From: Acidimicrobiaceae bacterium
Lineage (GTDB): Bacteria > Actinomycetota > Acidimicrobiia > Acidimicrobiales > Aldehydirespiratoraceae
DNA: 47,380 nt
Direction of reading: 5' to 3'
NCBI GenBank assembly: GCA_002729125.1
Contig: PBTQ01000026.1
Location: forward strand, 1 to 47,380
The notes below the pieces were generated by a model. It saw nothing but the letters and a program-made list of their open reading frames with translations. It searched no databases and was not told the origin of the DNA. The translations under genes were made by a program, and so were the position numbers. Positions 21,150-30,366 of this stretch are shown piece after piece (the first letter of the stretch is position 1; each line of letters opens with the position of its first letter).

Positions 21150-23165
21150 GTGGACTACCACGTTGAGGAACTGGCCGAGACCTCCAGGGTCGCGGTCGAC
21201 ACGATCCGGTACTACCAGCGCGAAAGGCTGCTCGCAGCACCGCGGCGAGAGGGCCGTCGGGCGTTCTACGACGACGCCCACCTCGAACGGATCCAGGAGA
21301 TCCGCGCACTCGCCCAGCAAGGGTTCAGTCTTGCCCAGATCCGAGAACTGTCCGCCAGCGATGGCTCTGGCCTGCTCGTCGATCTGGCCCAACAAAACGC
21401 CGTCGACCCCAACCTCGACAAGACCGAACTCGCCCGCCGTGCCGAGATTCCTGAGTTCCTCATCGATGTCGTCGTGGGCGCCGGGTTGTTGACCCCGATC
21501 GGCGAGGGCGACGACCAACGCTTCGCCGCCGATGCCGTCGACATGCTCGCCGCAGCCCGCACGCTCGTGAACGAGGGCGTGTCGCTTGAAGAGTTGACCG
21601 CTCTTGCGATGCGGCATGCCACCCACGTCGAGAACGTCGTCGACGACGCCATCGAGCTGTTCAAACGCAACAGCCGTCTTCACGACTCCGACGGCGCCGA
21701 GGGCGACGGCCACGACGATCTCGTCTCGCTGATGCATCGCCTTGTGCCGGTCGCGTCGAACCTCGTCGGCCAGCACTTCGAGCGCACCCTGCGCACCCGA
21801 GCTCTCGCCCGACTCGGCGACAACATGCCGGTCGGGGGCGGCGTGGTCGTCTTCGCTCGCAAGCTTGACGAACGAGTCGATCCGGTCGCGATCTACGCCG
21901 CTGCGACCGACCACCACCGATCGTTGTGGATCCGTCCCGACGAGCAGTTCGCCCTCGTTGCGCTCGGCGCCGCAGAGCTCATCGAACCGCATGGTGATTC
22001 CCGCTTCTCCGCTGCGTCAGCCGCACGAGCCGCACTGAGTGCTCGGATTCGTCGCCATGGCCCGGCCGACGCCCCTGCGCCCGTCATGGTCGGCGGCTTC
22101 TCCTTCACCGCCGGTACTCGTCCCATCGCTCCTGATTGGACCGGCTTCCCCGACGCGCGATGGGTCCTCCCCGAGGTCACCGTCGTCGATCGGCCCGACG
22201 GTTCGTGGCTGCTGGCAGCGACCTCGCTCAGCGAGGGCGACGACGAAGGCGCCGCGCTCGACATGCTCGAAGCCCGGCTTGAGGAGATGGCGGCCGCCCC
22301 CGCACCGACACCCGCCTTGCTTGGTGAGATCGTGAGAGGCGATGCCACCCACGACGACCCCGATTATGTCCGGCTCGTGGCCGACGCGATCGGCGGCATT
22401 CGCTCGGGCGAGCTCGACAAGGTCGTGCTTGCGCGGGTCTTCACCCGCGGACCGATCGACACCCCCGCCGTGCTGCGAGCCCTCGCCGAACGCTTCCCGA
22501 CGTGTGCGACCTTCGCCTTCGGCGTCGGCAACCGGGCATTCATCGGCGCCTCGCCCGAACGTCTCGTCACCCTCGACGGTCGAGAGGTCTCCACCGTCGC
22601 TCTCGCCGGCACGACCGGCACCGGTGGCGACGAGACGTCCGACGGTGTGCTCGCCGCCGAGATGATGGCCTCTCCCAAGATCCGTGCCGAGCATCAGTTC
22701 GTCGTCGACGACATCACGGCCCGCCTCGCCACCCTCGGCCTAGTCGGCGAGACCCCGGTCGAACCTGATGTGATGCGTCTCGCTCGCGTGCAGCATCTTC
22801 GGACCCCGATCACCGCTCGCGTCGAGCGCCGCTCCGGTGGGGTGAGCGACATGGACGTGATCCGGGTCGCCAACGTGCTCCACCCGAGCCCTGCCGTCGG
22901 CGGCACGCCGTCGGATCCCGCGGTCGAGTGGATCCTCGCCAACGAACGTTTCGACCGCGGCTGGTACGCCGCGCCGGTCGGCTGGACCGACCTCGACGGC
23001 AATGGCGAGCTGCGAGTCGCCCTCCGCTCGGCCCTTGTCGACGAGTCGCAGGTACAACTCTTCTCCGGAGCTGGGATCGTCGCCGATTCCGATCCCGACG
23101 ACGAACTCGCGGAGACCGGTGTGAAGCTCCGGGCTCTGCTCGATGTGATGGAGTCCGCTCGATGA
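21150..23165 (+). CDS. menF: MerR-family regulator / isochorismate synthase fusion protein (671 aa)
   Basis: N-term MerR HTH YHVEELAETSRVAVDTIRYYQRERLLAAPRREGRRAFYDDAHLERI; C-term isochorismate synthase GELDKVVLARVFTR...FIGASPERLV...ALAGTTGTGGDET...VANVLHPSPAVGGTP...LFSGAGIVADSDPDDELAETGVKL; one uninterrupted frame. Confidence 0.88.
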   Translation: MDYHVEELAETSRVAVDTIRYYQRERLLAAPRREGRRAFYDDAHLERIQEIRALAQQGFSLAQIRELSASDGSGLLVDLAQQNAVDPNLDKTELARRAEIPEFLIDVVVGAGLLTPIGEGDDQRFAADAVDMLAAARTLVNEGVSLEELTALAMRHATHVENVVDDAIELFKRNSRLHDSDGAEGDGHDDLVSLMHRLVPVASNLVGQHFERTLRTRALARLGDNMPVGGGVVVFARKLDERVDPVAIYAAATDHHRSLWIRPDEQFALVALGAAELIEPHGDSRFSAASAARAALSARIRRHGPADAPAPVMVGGFSFTAGTRPIAPDWTGFPDARWVLPEVTVVDRPDGSWLLAATSLSEGDDEGAALDMLEARLEEMAAAPAPTPALLGEIVRGDATHDDPDYVRLVADAIGGIRSGELDKVVLARVFTRGPIDTPAVLRALAERFPTCATFAFGVGNRAFIGASPERLVTLDGREVSTVALAGTTGTGGDETSDGVLAAEMMASPKIRAEHQFVVDDITARLATLGLVGETPVEPDVMRLARVQHLRTPITARVERRSGGVSDMDVIRVANVLHPSPAVGGTPSDPAVEWILANERFDRGWYAAPVGWTDLDGNGELRVALRSALVDESQVQLFSGAGIVADSDPDDELAETGVKLRALLDVMESAR

Positions 23166-24895
23166 CCGAACCTACCGCTGTGTCCGATCCGGTCTACGGC
23201 CCCATCGCCGCCTTCGCCGGCCAGCTCGCTGCGCTCGGTGTTCGCGATGTCGTCATCTCGCCGGGGTCGCGCTCGACGCCGCTGTCGCTTGCGTTTCACG
23301 CCCATCCCGCGCTGCACACCCACATCCAGCTCGACGAACGCTCGGCGGGCTTCTTCGCCCTCGGTCAGGCCAAAGCATCGGGCCGTCCATCGGTGCTGAT
23401 CTGCACCTCCGGCACCGCTGCGGCGAACTATCTGCCCGCCGTCGTCGAGGCCAACCACGCTTGTGTGCCGATGATCGTGTGCACCGCCGATCGGCCGCCG
23501 GAGCTGCGCGGTTGGGGTGCCGGACAGACCATCGACCAGGTCGGCATGTACACCACCAATGTCCGCTGGGCTGCCGATCTGCCTATTCCGTCCGATTGGT
23601 CGGAGCCGGCTGCTCGCATGGCGGCCACGCGGGCCTACGAGTTGTCCGTGGGCGCGGGCCGAGGTCCTGTCCATCTCAACTGGCCGCTTCGCAAGCCCCT
23701 CGAACCAGTCGATGGCGTGCCGGTTCGCGAGTACCCCACACCCGACGACCGGTTGCAGGCCGTCAGCACCCCCAACACCGTTCGCCTCCGTGAACTCGGT
23801 GCGTATGAGCGCGGCGTGATCCTCGTCGGCCCCGACGCCGTAACCGGCATTACGCCCGGCTATCGCTTTGCCGAAGATGTCGCCGAACTCTCGCGCGCTC
23901 TGGCCTGGCCCGTCATCGGGGAGCCGATGAGCGGTATGCGGCTGCACGACGACGTCGTCATCACCTCGGCCGAACACCTGCTCAAGCACCCGATCCGCGA
24001 GGACCTCCAGCCCGATGTCGTGGTGAAGCTCGGCGGTGCTCCCACGACGGCGCCGGTCACTCAGTGGCTCGAAGCGGTGCAGCCCCGGCACGTTGTGCTC
24101 GTTGACGGCGAGCACCGCTGGCACGACGCCTCGTTCACCACAACCGAACATCATGCCGTCGCCGCCGACTGGTGGGTGCGGGTGAGCCGTCCGGCTGAGG
24201 CTCGCGGCGGAAGCGAGTGGCTTGACCGCTGGCAGGCGCTCGACGCAGTGGCCACCGCCATCGTCGACGAGCACCTGACTGATGATCGGCGGAGTAGCGG
24301 GCGCGTCGTGCGTGAGCTCTGCGCCGGCCTGCCCGAGTGGGGGATCGTCATGGCGTCGAATTCGATGCCTCCCCGCGATCTCGACGCCTTCGTGCCCGCC
24401 GGAACCCGCCTCGGCTTCGCTGGCAATCGCGGCGCCGCAGGCATCGACGGCATCACGTCGACCGCCCTTGGCCTCGCAACCCATGTCGATGGCGCTGTGC
24501 CTGTCGTCGTCTTCACTGGTGATCTCGCGTTACTGCACGACATCGGCGGCTTGCTCGGTGTTGAGCGGGCCGGGCAGCATCTCACCGTGGTGTGCATAGA
24601 CAACGACGGCGGCCAGATCTTTTCGATGCTGCCGATCCATAGCCGCATTGACGCCGCCGACTACGAGACGATCTTCCGCACACCCCACGGCGTCGACCTC
24701 GCGCAACTCCAAGGACTCGCCGGCATCGAAGTCACCGTCGTCGACGGTGGCGACGATCTTCCGGCGGTTCTCCACGCCGTAACCGCCAAGACCGAGCCGG
24801 GTGTCGATCTCGTGATCGTGCGCATCGACCCGGATCACGACATGGCTGTGCGCCGCTCCATCACGACCGCCGTGGGTGAGGCGATCAACGGGTGA
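23162..24895 (+). CDS. menD: 2-succinyl-5-enolpyruvyl-6-hydroxy-3-cyclohexene-1-carboxylate synthase
   Basis: VRDVVISPGSRSTPLSLAF, HIQLDERSAGFFALGQAKASGRP, GNRGAAGIDGITSTALG, FTGDLALLHDIGGL; ATGA overlap with upstream stop. Confidence 0.95.
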   Translation: MTEPTAVSDPVYGPIAAFAGQLAALGVRDVVISPGSRSTPLSLAFHAHPALHTHIQLDERSAGFFALGQAKASGRPSVLICTSGTAAANYLPAVVEANHACVPMIVCTADRPPELRGWGAGQTIDQVGMYTTNVRWAADLPIPSDWSEPAARMAATRAYELSVGAGRGPVHLNWPLRKPLEPVDGVPVREYPTPDDRLQAVSTPNTVRLRELGAYERGVILVGPDAVTGITPGYRFAEDVAELSRALAWPVIGEPMSGMRLHDDVVITSAEHLLKHPIREDLQPDVVVKLGGAPTTAPVTQWLEAVQPRHVVLVDGEHRWHDASFTTTEHHAVAADWWVRVSRPAEARGGSEWLDRWQALDAVATAIVDEHLTDDRRSSGRVVRELCAGLPEWGIVMASNSMPPRDLDAFVPAGTRLGFAGNRGAAGIDGITSTALGLATHVDGAVPVVVFTGDLALLHDIGGLLGVERAGQHLTVVCIDNDGGQIFSMLPIHSRIDAADYETIFRTPHGVDLAQLQGLAGIEVTVVDGGDDLPAVLHAVTAKTEPGVDLVIVRIDPDHDMAVRRSITTAVGEAING

Positions 24896-25626
24896 GCGTC
24901 GTCATCCTCCACGGCTTCACCGGCGATGCGTCGACGATGCGAGCGCTCGCCGACCTGGTCGACCCGGCGGCGCTCGTGCCCGACCTCGCCGGCCACGGAC
25001 CCGGACCGCACTCGACCGACCCCGCCGACTACACCGTCGACGCCATGGCCGACGCGGTGCTGGCGCTCGCTGGCGACCGGTGCGACCTCGTCGGCTACTC
25101 GATGGGGGGCCGGGTCGCGCTCACCGCAGCGTGCCGACACCCTGAGCGAGTGCGGTCGCTGACCCTCATCGGTGCCTCGGCCGGCCTCGCCGACGCCGAC
25201 GAACGTCAAGCTCGAGCGAGCGCTGATGACGAACTCGCCGAGCTCGTCGAGCAGGACCTTCCGGCGTTCGTCGAACGGTGGATGGCCAATCCGCTCTTTG
25301 CCACCCAGTCGCGGCTCGGCGACAACTACCTCTCGGGCGCTCGGGCGCAACGTTTGGGCAACGACCCCGCTGCTCTTGCCACCAGCCTCCGCCGGGCGAG
25401 CACGGGACGGATGGTGCCACTCCACGACCTGCTCGACCGCTGCACGATGCCGGTCGGCTTGATGGTTGGGGGCGATGACGCCAAGTTCGTCGGTATCGCC
25501 GAGACCCTCGCCCGTCGATTGCCCGATGCAGTGATCCATACCGTCGAGGCGGCCGGGCATGCCGCCCATCTCGAGGATCCCGCCGCAGTGGCCGAGGCGG
25601 TCCGTCACACGATCGGGCGGGCATGA
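24892..25626 (+). CDS. menH: Alpha/beta hydrolase, 2-succinyl-6-hydroxy-2,4-cyclohexadiene-1-carboxylate synthase
   Basis: ILHGFTGDAST, LVGYSMGGRVAL, AGHAAHLEDP; position in men operon, GTGA overlap. Confidence 0.82.
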   Translation: MSVVILHGFTGDASTMRALADLVDPAALVPDLAGHGPGPHSTDPADYTVDAMADAVLALAGDRCDLVGYSMGGRVALTAACRHPERVRSLTLIGASAGLADADERQARASADDELAELVEQDLPAFVERWMANPLFATQSRLGDNYLSGARAQRLGNDPAALATSLRRASTGRMVPLHDLLDRCTMPVGLMVGGDDAKFVGIAETLARRLPDAVIHTVEAAGHAAHLEDPAAVAEAVRHTIGRA

Positions 25627-26660
25627 GTCTCGATCTGATCCCCTACGACTTGCCGCTGCGATCACCGATGGCGACCTCGCATGCGATCGTCGCCGACCGC
25701 CGAGGCGCCCTCGTGCGACTCGACGACGACGGCACGATCGGTTGGGGCGACCTCTGCCCGATGCCGGGGTGGTCGGTGCAGGAGTTCGAATCGCTTCACG
25801 ACCAGGTCGACATGGCGGGGCTTCGCCTCGATGAGGACATGATCGGCGACGTGCTCGACACGCTCGTCGGTGTGCCCGAGGCCCGGGCGGCGCTAGCCGG
25901 CGCTGCCGCAGATGTGCTCGCCCAAGAGGCCGGACTGTCGCTCGCAGCACATCTCGCACCCGAGCCGCTCGAACGAGTCGCGGTCAATGCCACTATCGGT
26001 GCCGCCGACGTCTCCACGGCGTTGACCAACGTCTATCTGGCGATCGCCAACGGCATCGAGACGATCAAGCTGAAGGTTGCGCACCGCCGTGTCGAGGAGG
26101 ACATCGCGCTCGTCGAGTCGGCCCGGCGCGCGGTCGGCGACAAGGTCGAGCTCCGGCTCGATGCCAACGGCGGTTGGCGTCCCGACGAGGCGCTGGAGAT
26201 CCTGCACCGGCTGGCGCCGCTCGACATTGCGGTATGCGAGGAACCAACGGTGGGCATCGACCAGATCGCCGCAGTCGGTGCGGAGTCGCCGATCCCGGTG
26301 GCCGTCGACGAGTCGGCGCGTACGGTCGACGACCTCCGTCGGGCCATCGCCACCGGCACCGTGGCCGCGGTCGTCATCAAGCCCCAGGCGCTCGGTGGGC
26401 CCGATTTCGCCATGCAGGCGATCGCCTCCGCCCACAGCTCCAGGGTCACGCCGATCGTGACCTCGATGATCGACTCCGCCGTTGGCGTCGCTCATGCCGT
26501 GCACGTCGCCGCTGCCAGCGGCGTCACCGCAGCCCATGGCGTGGCGACCTCGGCCCTTCTGGCCGCCGACGTCGCCGCCCCACTCCCTGTCAAGGACGGG
26601 GCGATCCTCGTGCCGTCGATCCCCGGGCTCGGTGTGCGTCCGTCGGCCGCTGCCCGGTAG
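25623..26660 (+). CDS. menC: o-Succinylbenzoate synthase (enolase superfamily)
   Basis: IKLKVAHRRVEEDIALV, LRLDANGGWRPDEAL, CEEPTVGIDQIA, AVDESARTVDD, VIKPQALGG; overlaps menH stop. Confidence 0.88.
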   Translation: MSLDLIPYDLPLRSPMATSHAIVADRRGALVRLDDDGTIGWGDLCPMPGWSVQEFESLHDQVDMAGLRLDEDMIGDVLDTLVGVPEARAALAGAAADVLAQEAGLSLAAHLAPEPLERVAVNATIGAADVSTALTNVYLAIANGIETIKLKVAHRRVEEDIALVESARRAVGDKVELRLDANGGWRPDEALEILHRLAPLDIAVCEEPTVGIDQIAAVGAESPIPVAVDESARTVDDLRRAIATGTVAAVVIKPQALGGPDFAMQAIASAHSSRVTPIVTSMIDSAVGVAHAVHVAAASGVTAAHGVATSALLAADVAAPLPVKDGAILVPSIPGLGVRPSAAAR

Positions 26661-26671
26661 GTTCCTGAGCT

Positions 26672-27280
26672 GTGGAGCTCTACATCTTCCGGCACGGCCG
26701 GCCCGTTCGTCAGACCGTCGACGAAAATGAGGGCGCTGACCCTGATCTTTCCGACGTGGGGATCCAGCAGGCCGAGGCCACTCGGGACTACCTCCGTGAA
26801 CACGGCATCGATCACGTGGTGTCGTCGGCGATGCGACGGGCGCACCAGACCGCGATGCCCACTGCGGAGATGCTCGGCCTCGAGGTCGAACGACTCGAGG
26901 ATCTGATCGAGTCGGACCATCGGTCGAATACATATGTCCCGCTCGAGGAGATGTCGGCCGACGATCCCGACACCGCCCACTACTTCGATCTCGACAACCT
27001 CGAGGACCACATCTTCAGTGATGGTCTGGAGAACTTCGAGGAGCGGGTTGTGCGCGGGTTCGAGCACGTGATCGCCACCAACAAGGGCAAGCGGGTGGCG
27101 GTGTTCTGTCATGGGATGGTCACCGTCGTGTACCTGAAGTCGATCATCGGGATCGACGACGTCCTGTCGCTTCGGCCCGACTACTGCGGGCTCACCCAGG
27201 TGCAGGCGAGCAGCACCGGTATTCGCAGCGTGCGCTCGTTCAACGAGACCCATCACGTTCGCCATCTGCTCGAACGCTGA
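26672..27280 (+). CDS. Histidine phosphatase family protein
   Basis: IFRHGRPVRQT, VVSSAMRRAHQTA, VAVFCHGMV. Confidence 0.85.
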   Translation: MELYIFRHGRPVRQTVDENEGADPDLSDVGIQQAEATRDYLREHGIDHVVSSAMRRAHQTAMPTAEMLGLEVERLEDLIESDHRSNTYVPLEEMSADDPDTAHYFDLDNLEDHIFSDGLENFEERVVRGFEHVIATNKGKRVAVFCHGMVTVVYLKSIIGIDDVLSLRPDYCGLTQVQASSTGIRSVRSFNETHHVRHLLER

Positions 27281-27296
27281 CGCCTACGATCGCTGC

Positions 27297-28130
27297 ATGA
27301 GCCTCACCCTCGTCGTCATGGCCGCCGGGCTTGGCTCCCGGTTCGGTGGTACCAAGCAACTCGCTGTCATCGGTGCTCACGGCGAGGCGTTTCTCGACTT
27401 CGCGATCAAGGACGCCATGGCCGCCGGCATGGACAAGGTCGTGTTGATCGTGCGGTCCGACATCGAAGCGGATGTGCGTCGACACGTCGCAGGCCAGCAT
27501 CCCGACCTCGACGTTGCCTACGTCCTGCAGGACACTCACGGCCCGAAGCGGGACAAGCCGTGGGGTACCGGCCACGCCGTGCTGACCGCTGCCCTCGAGG
27601 TTCCCGGCGCGTTCTGCGTGCTCAACGCCGACGACTACTACGGCGCCTCGACCTATGTGGCGCTCGCCGAAGCGGCGGCGGATTTGCCTGACGACCGTGC
27701 GCTGCTCGCTGGCTTCCGACTCGATCAGACGCTGCCCGAGGTCGGCGAGGTCTCCCGCGGGATCTGTGAGGTCGTCGACGGCGAGTTCGTGTCGCTCGTG
27801 GAGACCCACGGCATCGGGCGTCGGGAGGATGGTTCGATCACCTCGACCGAACCCGAGGGGCGCCTCGCCGATGACGCCGTCGCGTCGATGAACTGCTGGG
27901 TCTTCCCGAACAATCTGTTCGACCACCTTGGGTCCGGCTTCGAGACCTTCCTCGCCGAGCACGGTCATGAACTTAAGACCGAATACCTGCTGCCGACGGT
28001 CGTGAACGACCTCAAGGCTGCCGGCACCTACACCGTCGGTGTGGTGCCAACCAGCGAACCGTGGGTCGGCGTGACCAACCCCGACGACCTCGAGATCGCC
28101 CGGCAGCGGATCAACGATCTTCGGTCGTAG
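27297..28130 (+). CDS. Sugar nucleotidyltransferase family protein (NTP_transferase)
   Basis: MAAGLGSRFGGTKQLAVIG, PWGTGHAVLTA, VLNADDYYG; TACGAT 6 nt upstream of ATG. Confidence 0.85.
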   Translation: MSLTLVVMAAGLGSRFGGTKQLAVIGAHGEAFLDFAIKDAMAAGMDKVVLIVRSDIEADVRRHVAGQHPDLDVAYVLQDTHGPKRDKPWGTGHAVLTAALEVPGAFCVLNADDYYGASTYVALAEAAADLPDDRALLAGFRLDQTLPEVGEVSRGICEVVDGEFVSLVETHGIGRREDGSITSTEPEGRLADDAVASMNCWVFPNNLFDHLGSGFETFLAEHGHELKTEYLLPTVVNDLKAAGTYTVGVVPTSEPWVGVTNPDDLEIARQRINDLRS

Positions 28131-28752
28131 CGGCGACGACGAGACGCTCGCCGTCGATCGTCAGGGCGACCCGCTCGTTGTAGAAGCAGATTAGGCCCTT
28201 CACTGGTGCCGATTCCGGGAGGGGCTCGTCGTAGCCCCAGGCGAGGTCGGTGTGAGTACCGAGTCCCACGTCCACCGTCCAGTAGCGGGCGAACCCCTTG
28301 TACGGGCAACCGGTGCTGGTCTCGGTCGGTGTGAGGTGTTCCGTTCGGACGTCGGCGACCGGAAGGTAGTAGCGGGGAGGCAGACCGGTCTCGTAGAGGA
28401 TCGTCGGGTTGGTCGAGTCGGCGACGACGATGCCATCGACCTCGATCACAACGTGGCGGCTCGACGGCTGGGCGTCGACTCGGCGGTACGGATCCCGAGG
28501 ATGGACGAAGACCTCCTCGTCCTCCTCGAACCAGCGCTCGACGTGGGCGAACTCGATCTTCACGTGGCGGGGCAACTCGTCGAGTGCCGTCGTGGGCAGG
28601 GCGGGGTCGTGGACATCGACGACCGGGATGTACCAGTACGGGTAGTACTCGTGTTCCCACACGAGCTGAGCGGCTTTCGTGTCGACGACCGTGCGGTCAC
28701 CGATGATGCCTCGGATCCACTTTGCGGTCGGCTCGATCTTGAGGACGCTCAC
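28111..28752 (-). CDS. DUF427 domain protein (two tandem DUF427-like units)
   Basis: N-unit IRGIIGDRTVVDTKAAQLVWEHEYYPYWYIP and C-unit RHVVIEVDGIVVADSTNPTILYETGLPPRYYLP...TGCPYKGFARYW. Confidence 0.82.
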   Translation of the reverse strand: MSVLKIEPTAKWIRGIIGDRTVVDTKAAQLVWEHEYYPYWYIPVVDVHDPALPTTALDELPRHVKIEFAHVERWFEEDEEVFVHPRDPYRRVDAQPSSRHVVIEVDGIVVADSTNPTILYETGLPPRYYLPVADVRTEHLTPTETSTGCPYKGFARYWTVDVGLGTHTDLAWGYDEPLPESAPVKGLICFYNERVALTIDGERLVVAATTEDR

Positions 28753-28809
28753 GATGACGAGAACACGCTCGGCACGCAGTTGATTCCACGCCTGCGCAAT
28801 GCTTGGCGC

Positions 28810-30366
28810 ATGCTGCCTCCCGTCGTCACCCGCCACGCCGCCAACGCAATGGTCTCCACGATCGACCATCTCGCCACCGAAGCGGGCGTCGACGTGCTCC
28901 GCGAGGGTGGTTCGGCGGTCGATGCCGCGATCGCCGCCAATGCCGTGCTGTCGGTGACGTGCCCGAACATGTGCGGCATGGGCGGCGATCTCTGGGCGCT
29001 CGTGCACCACACCGACGGCCCGCCGGAGGCGCTCGATGCCTCGGGCATGGCCGGCTCCGGTGCCGACCCCGACGCCGCCCGGGCCGAGGGGCTCACGGCC
29101 GTCCCGATGAAGAACGACATCCGGGCGGTGACCGTGCCGGGCGCGATCGACGGCTGGCTCGCCCTCCACGAACGCCACGGCCGACTCGACCTCGACACCG
29201 TGTTCGCCTCAGCGATCCGCTTCGCCGAGGACGGCTTTCCGGTCCACCCAACGCTGAGCGTGACCCTTCACCTCGTCGCTGCGGTCGATCACGTCGATCT
29301 TCCGGCTGCAGCGCCCGCAGGTGCCGTCATCACTCGGCCGGGTTCGGCTCGGGCGTTGCGGGCGATTGCTCGTGACGGCCGCGCCGGCTTCTACGAGGGC
29401 GAGTTCGGTGAGGGTTTGCTGGCGGCTGGCCCTGACGAGTTCGTGCCCACCGACCTCGCCACCGTGCAGGCCCGCTGGGTCGAGCCGATCAAGGTCGACG
29501 CCTTCGGCCACCAGATCTGGTCGGTTCCACCGACAAGCCAGGGGTACCTCACCCTGCTGTCCGCGGCGATCGCGGACGGAATCGAGTTCGATGACGACGG
29601 TCTCGGCGCGCACGTCCTCGTCGAGGCGGCAATCCAGGCCGGGCATGACCGGCCGACCGAACTCTTCGAGGGAGCCGATCCGGTTCGGCTCCTCGATGCC
29701 GAGCGCATTGCGGATCGACGGGCCGCGATCGATCTCGAGCGGGCCGGCGGGGTTGCCACCCCCAGCTTCGACGGCGACACGACGTATCTGTGCGTGATCG
29801 ACGGCGACGGCATGGGGGTGTCGCTCATCAACTCCAATGCCAGTGGTTTCGGTGCGCACGTCGTCGCCGGTTCGAGCGGCATCTTCTTGCACGATCGAGG
29901 CCTCGGCTTCTCGCTTCAGGCCGGGCATCCCGCCGAGTACCGACCCGGGAAGCGGCCGCCGCACACGCTGGCACCGGCGCTCGTCACCCACCCCGGCGGC
30001 CGTCTGCGCACTGTGCTCGGCACGATGGGCGGCGACGCCCAGCCCCAGATCATCCTGCAGATGTTGGCGGCCTCACTCCGCCACGGTCGCAGTGCCGGTC
30101 AGGTGGTCGGCCGAGGGCGTTGGCGCATCGCCCCCGTCGTCGAAACCGGTTTCTCGACGTGGGCGCCGGGCGTCAGCCGCACGGTCGAGTTGGAGGACCA
30201 CGTCCCTCAGGCGATCGTCGACGCGCTCGCCGCCCGCGGGCACGAACTCGGCACGGCCGAGTATTCCCAGTTCGGCCATGCCCACCTGATCGAGATCACT
30301 GAGCACGGCTCGTTGGCCGGCGCGGCGGATCCGAGGGCGCTTGCGGGTGCCGCCACCGGCTTCTAG
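28810..30366 (+). CDS. ggt: Gamma-glutamyltranspeptidase family protein
   Basis: GGSAVDAAIAANAVLSVTCPNMCGMGGDLW, catalytic region GDTTYLCVIDGDGMGVSLINSN, GTMGGDAQPQ. Confidence 0.9.
   Translation: MLPPVVTRHAANAMVSTIDHLATEAGVDVLREGGSAVDAAIAANAVLSVTCPNMCGMGGDLWALVHHTDGPPEALDASGMAGSGADPDAARAEGLTAVPMKNDIRAVTVPGAIDGWLALHERHGRLDLDTVFASAIRFAEDGFPVHPTLSVTLHLVAAVDHVDLPAAAPAGAVITRPGSARALRAIARDGRAGFYEGEFGEGLLAAGPDEFVPTDLATVQARWVEPIKVDAFGHQIWSVPPTSQGYLTLLSAAIADGIEFDDDGLGAHVLVEAAIQAGHDRPTELFEGADPVRLLDAERIADRRAAIDLERAGGVATPSFDGDTTYLCVIDGDGMGVSLINSNASGFGAHVVAGSSGIFLHDRGLGFSLQAGHPAEYRPGKRPPHTLAPALVTHPGGRLRTVLGTMGGDAQPQIILQMLAASLRHGRSAGQVVGRGRWRIAPVVETGFSTWAPGVSRTVELEDHVPQAIVDALAARGHELGTAEYSQFGHAHLIEITEHGSLAGAADPRALAGAATGF

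Noticed and set aside
22694-24484. 596-aa minus-strand ORF
   Set aside because: Antisense shadow of menF/menD, which have strong family motifs on the other strand.
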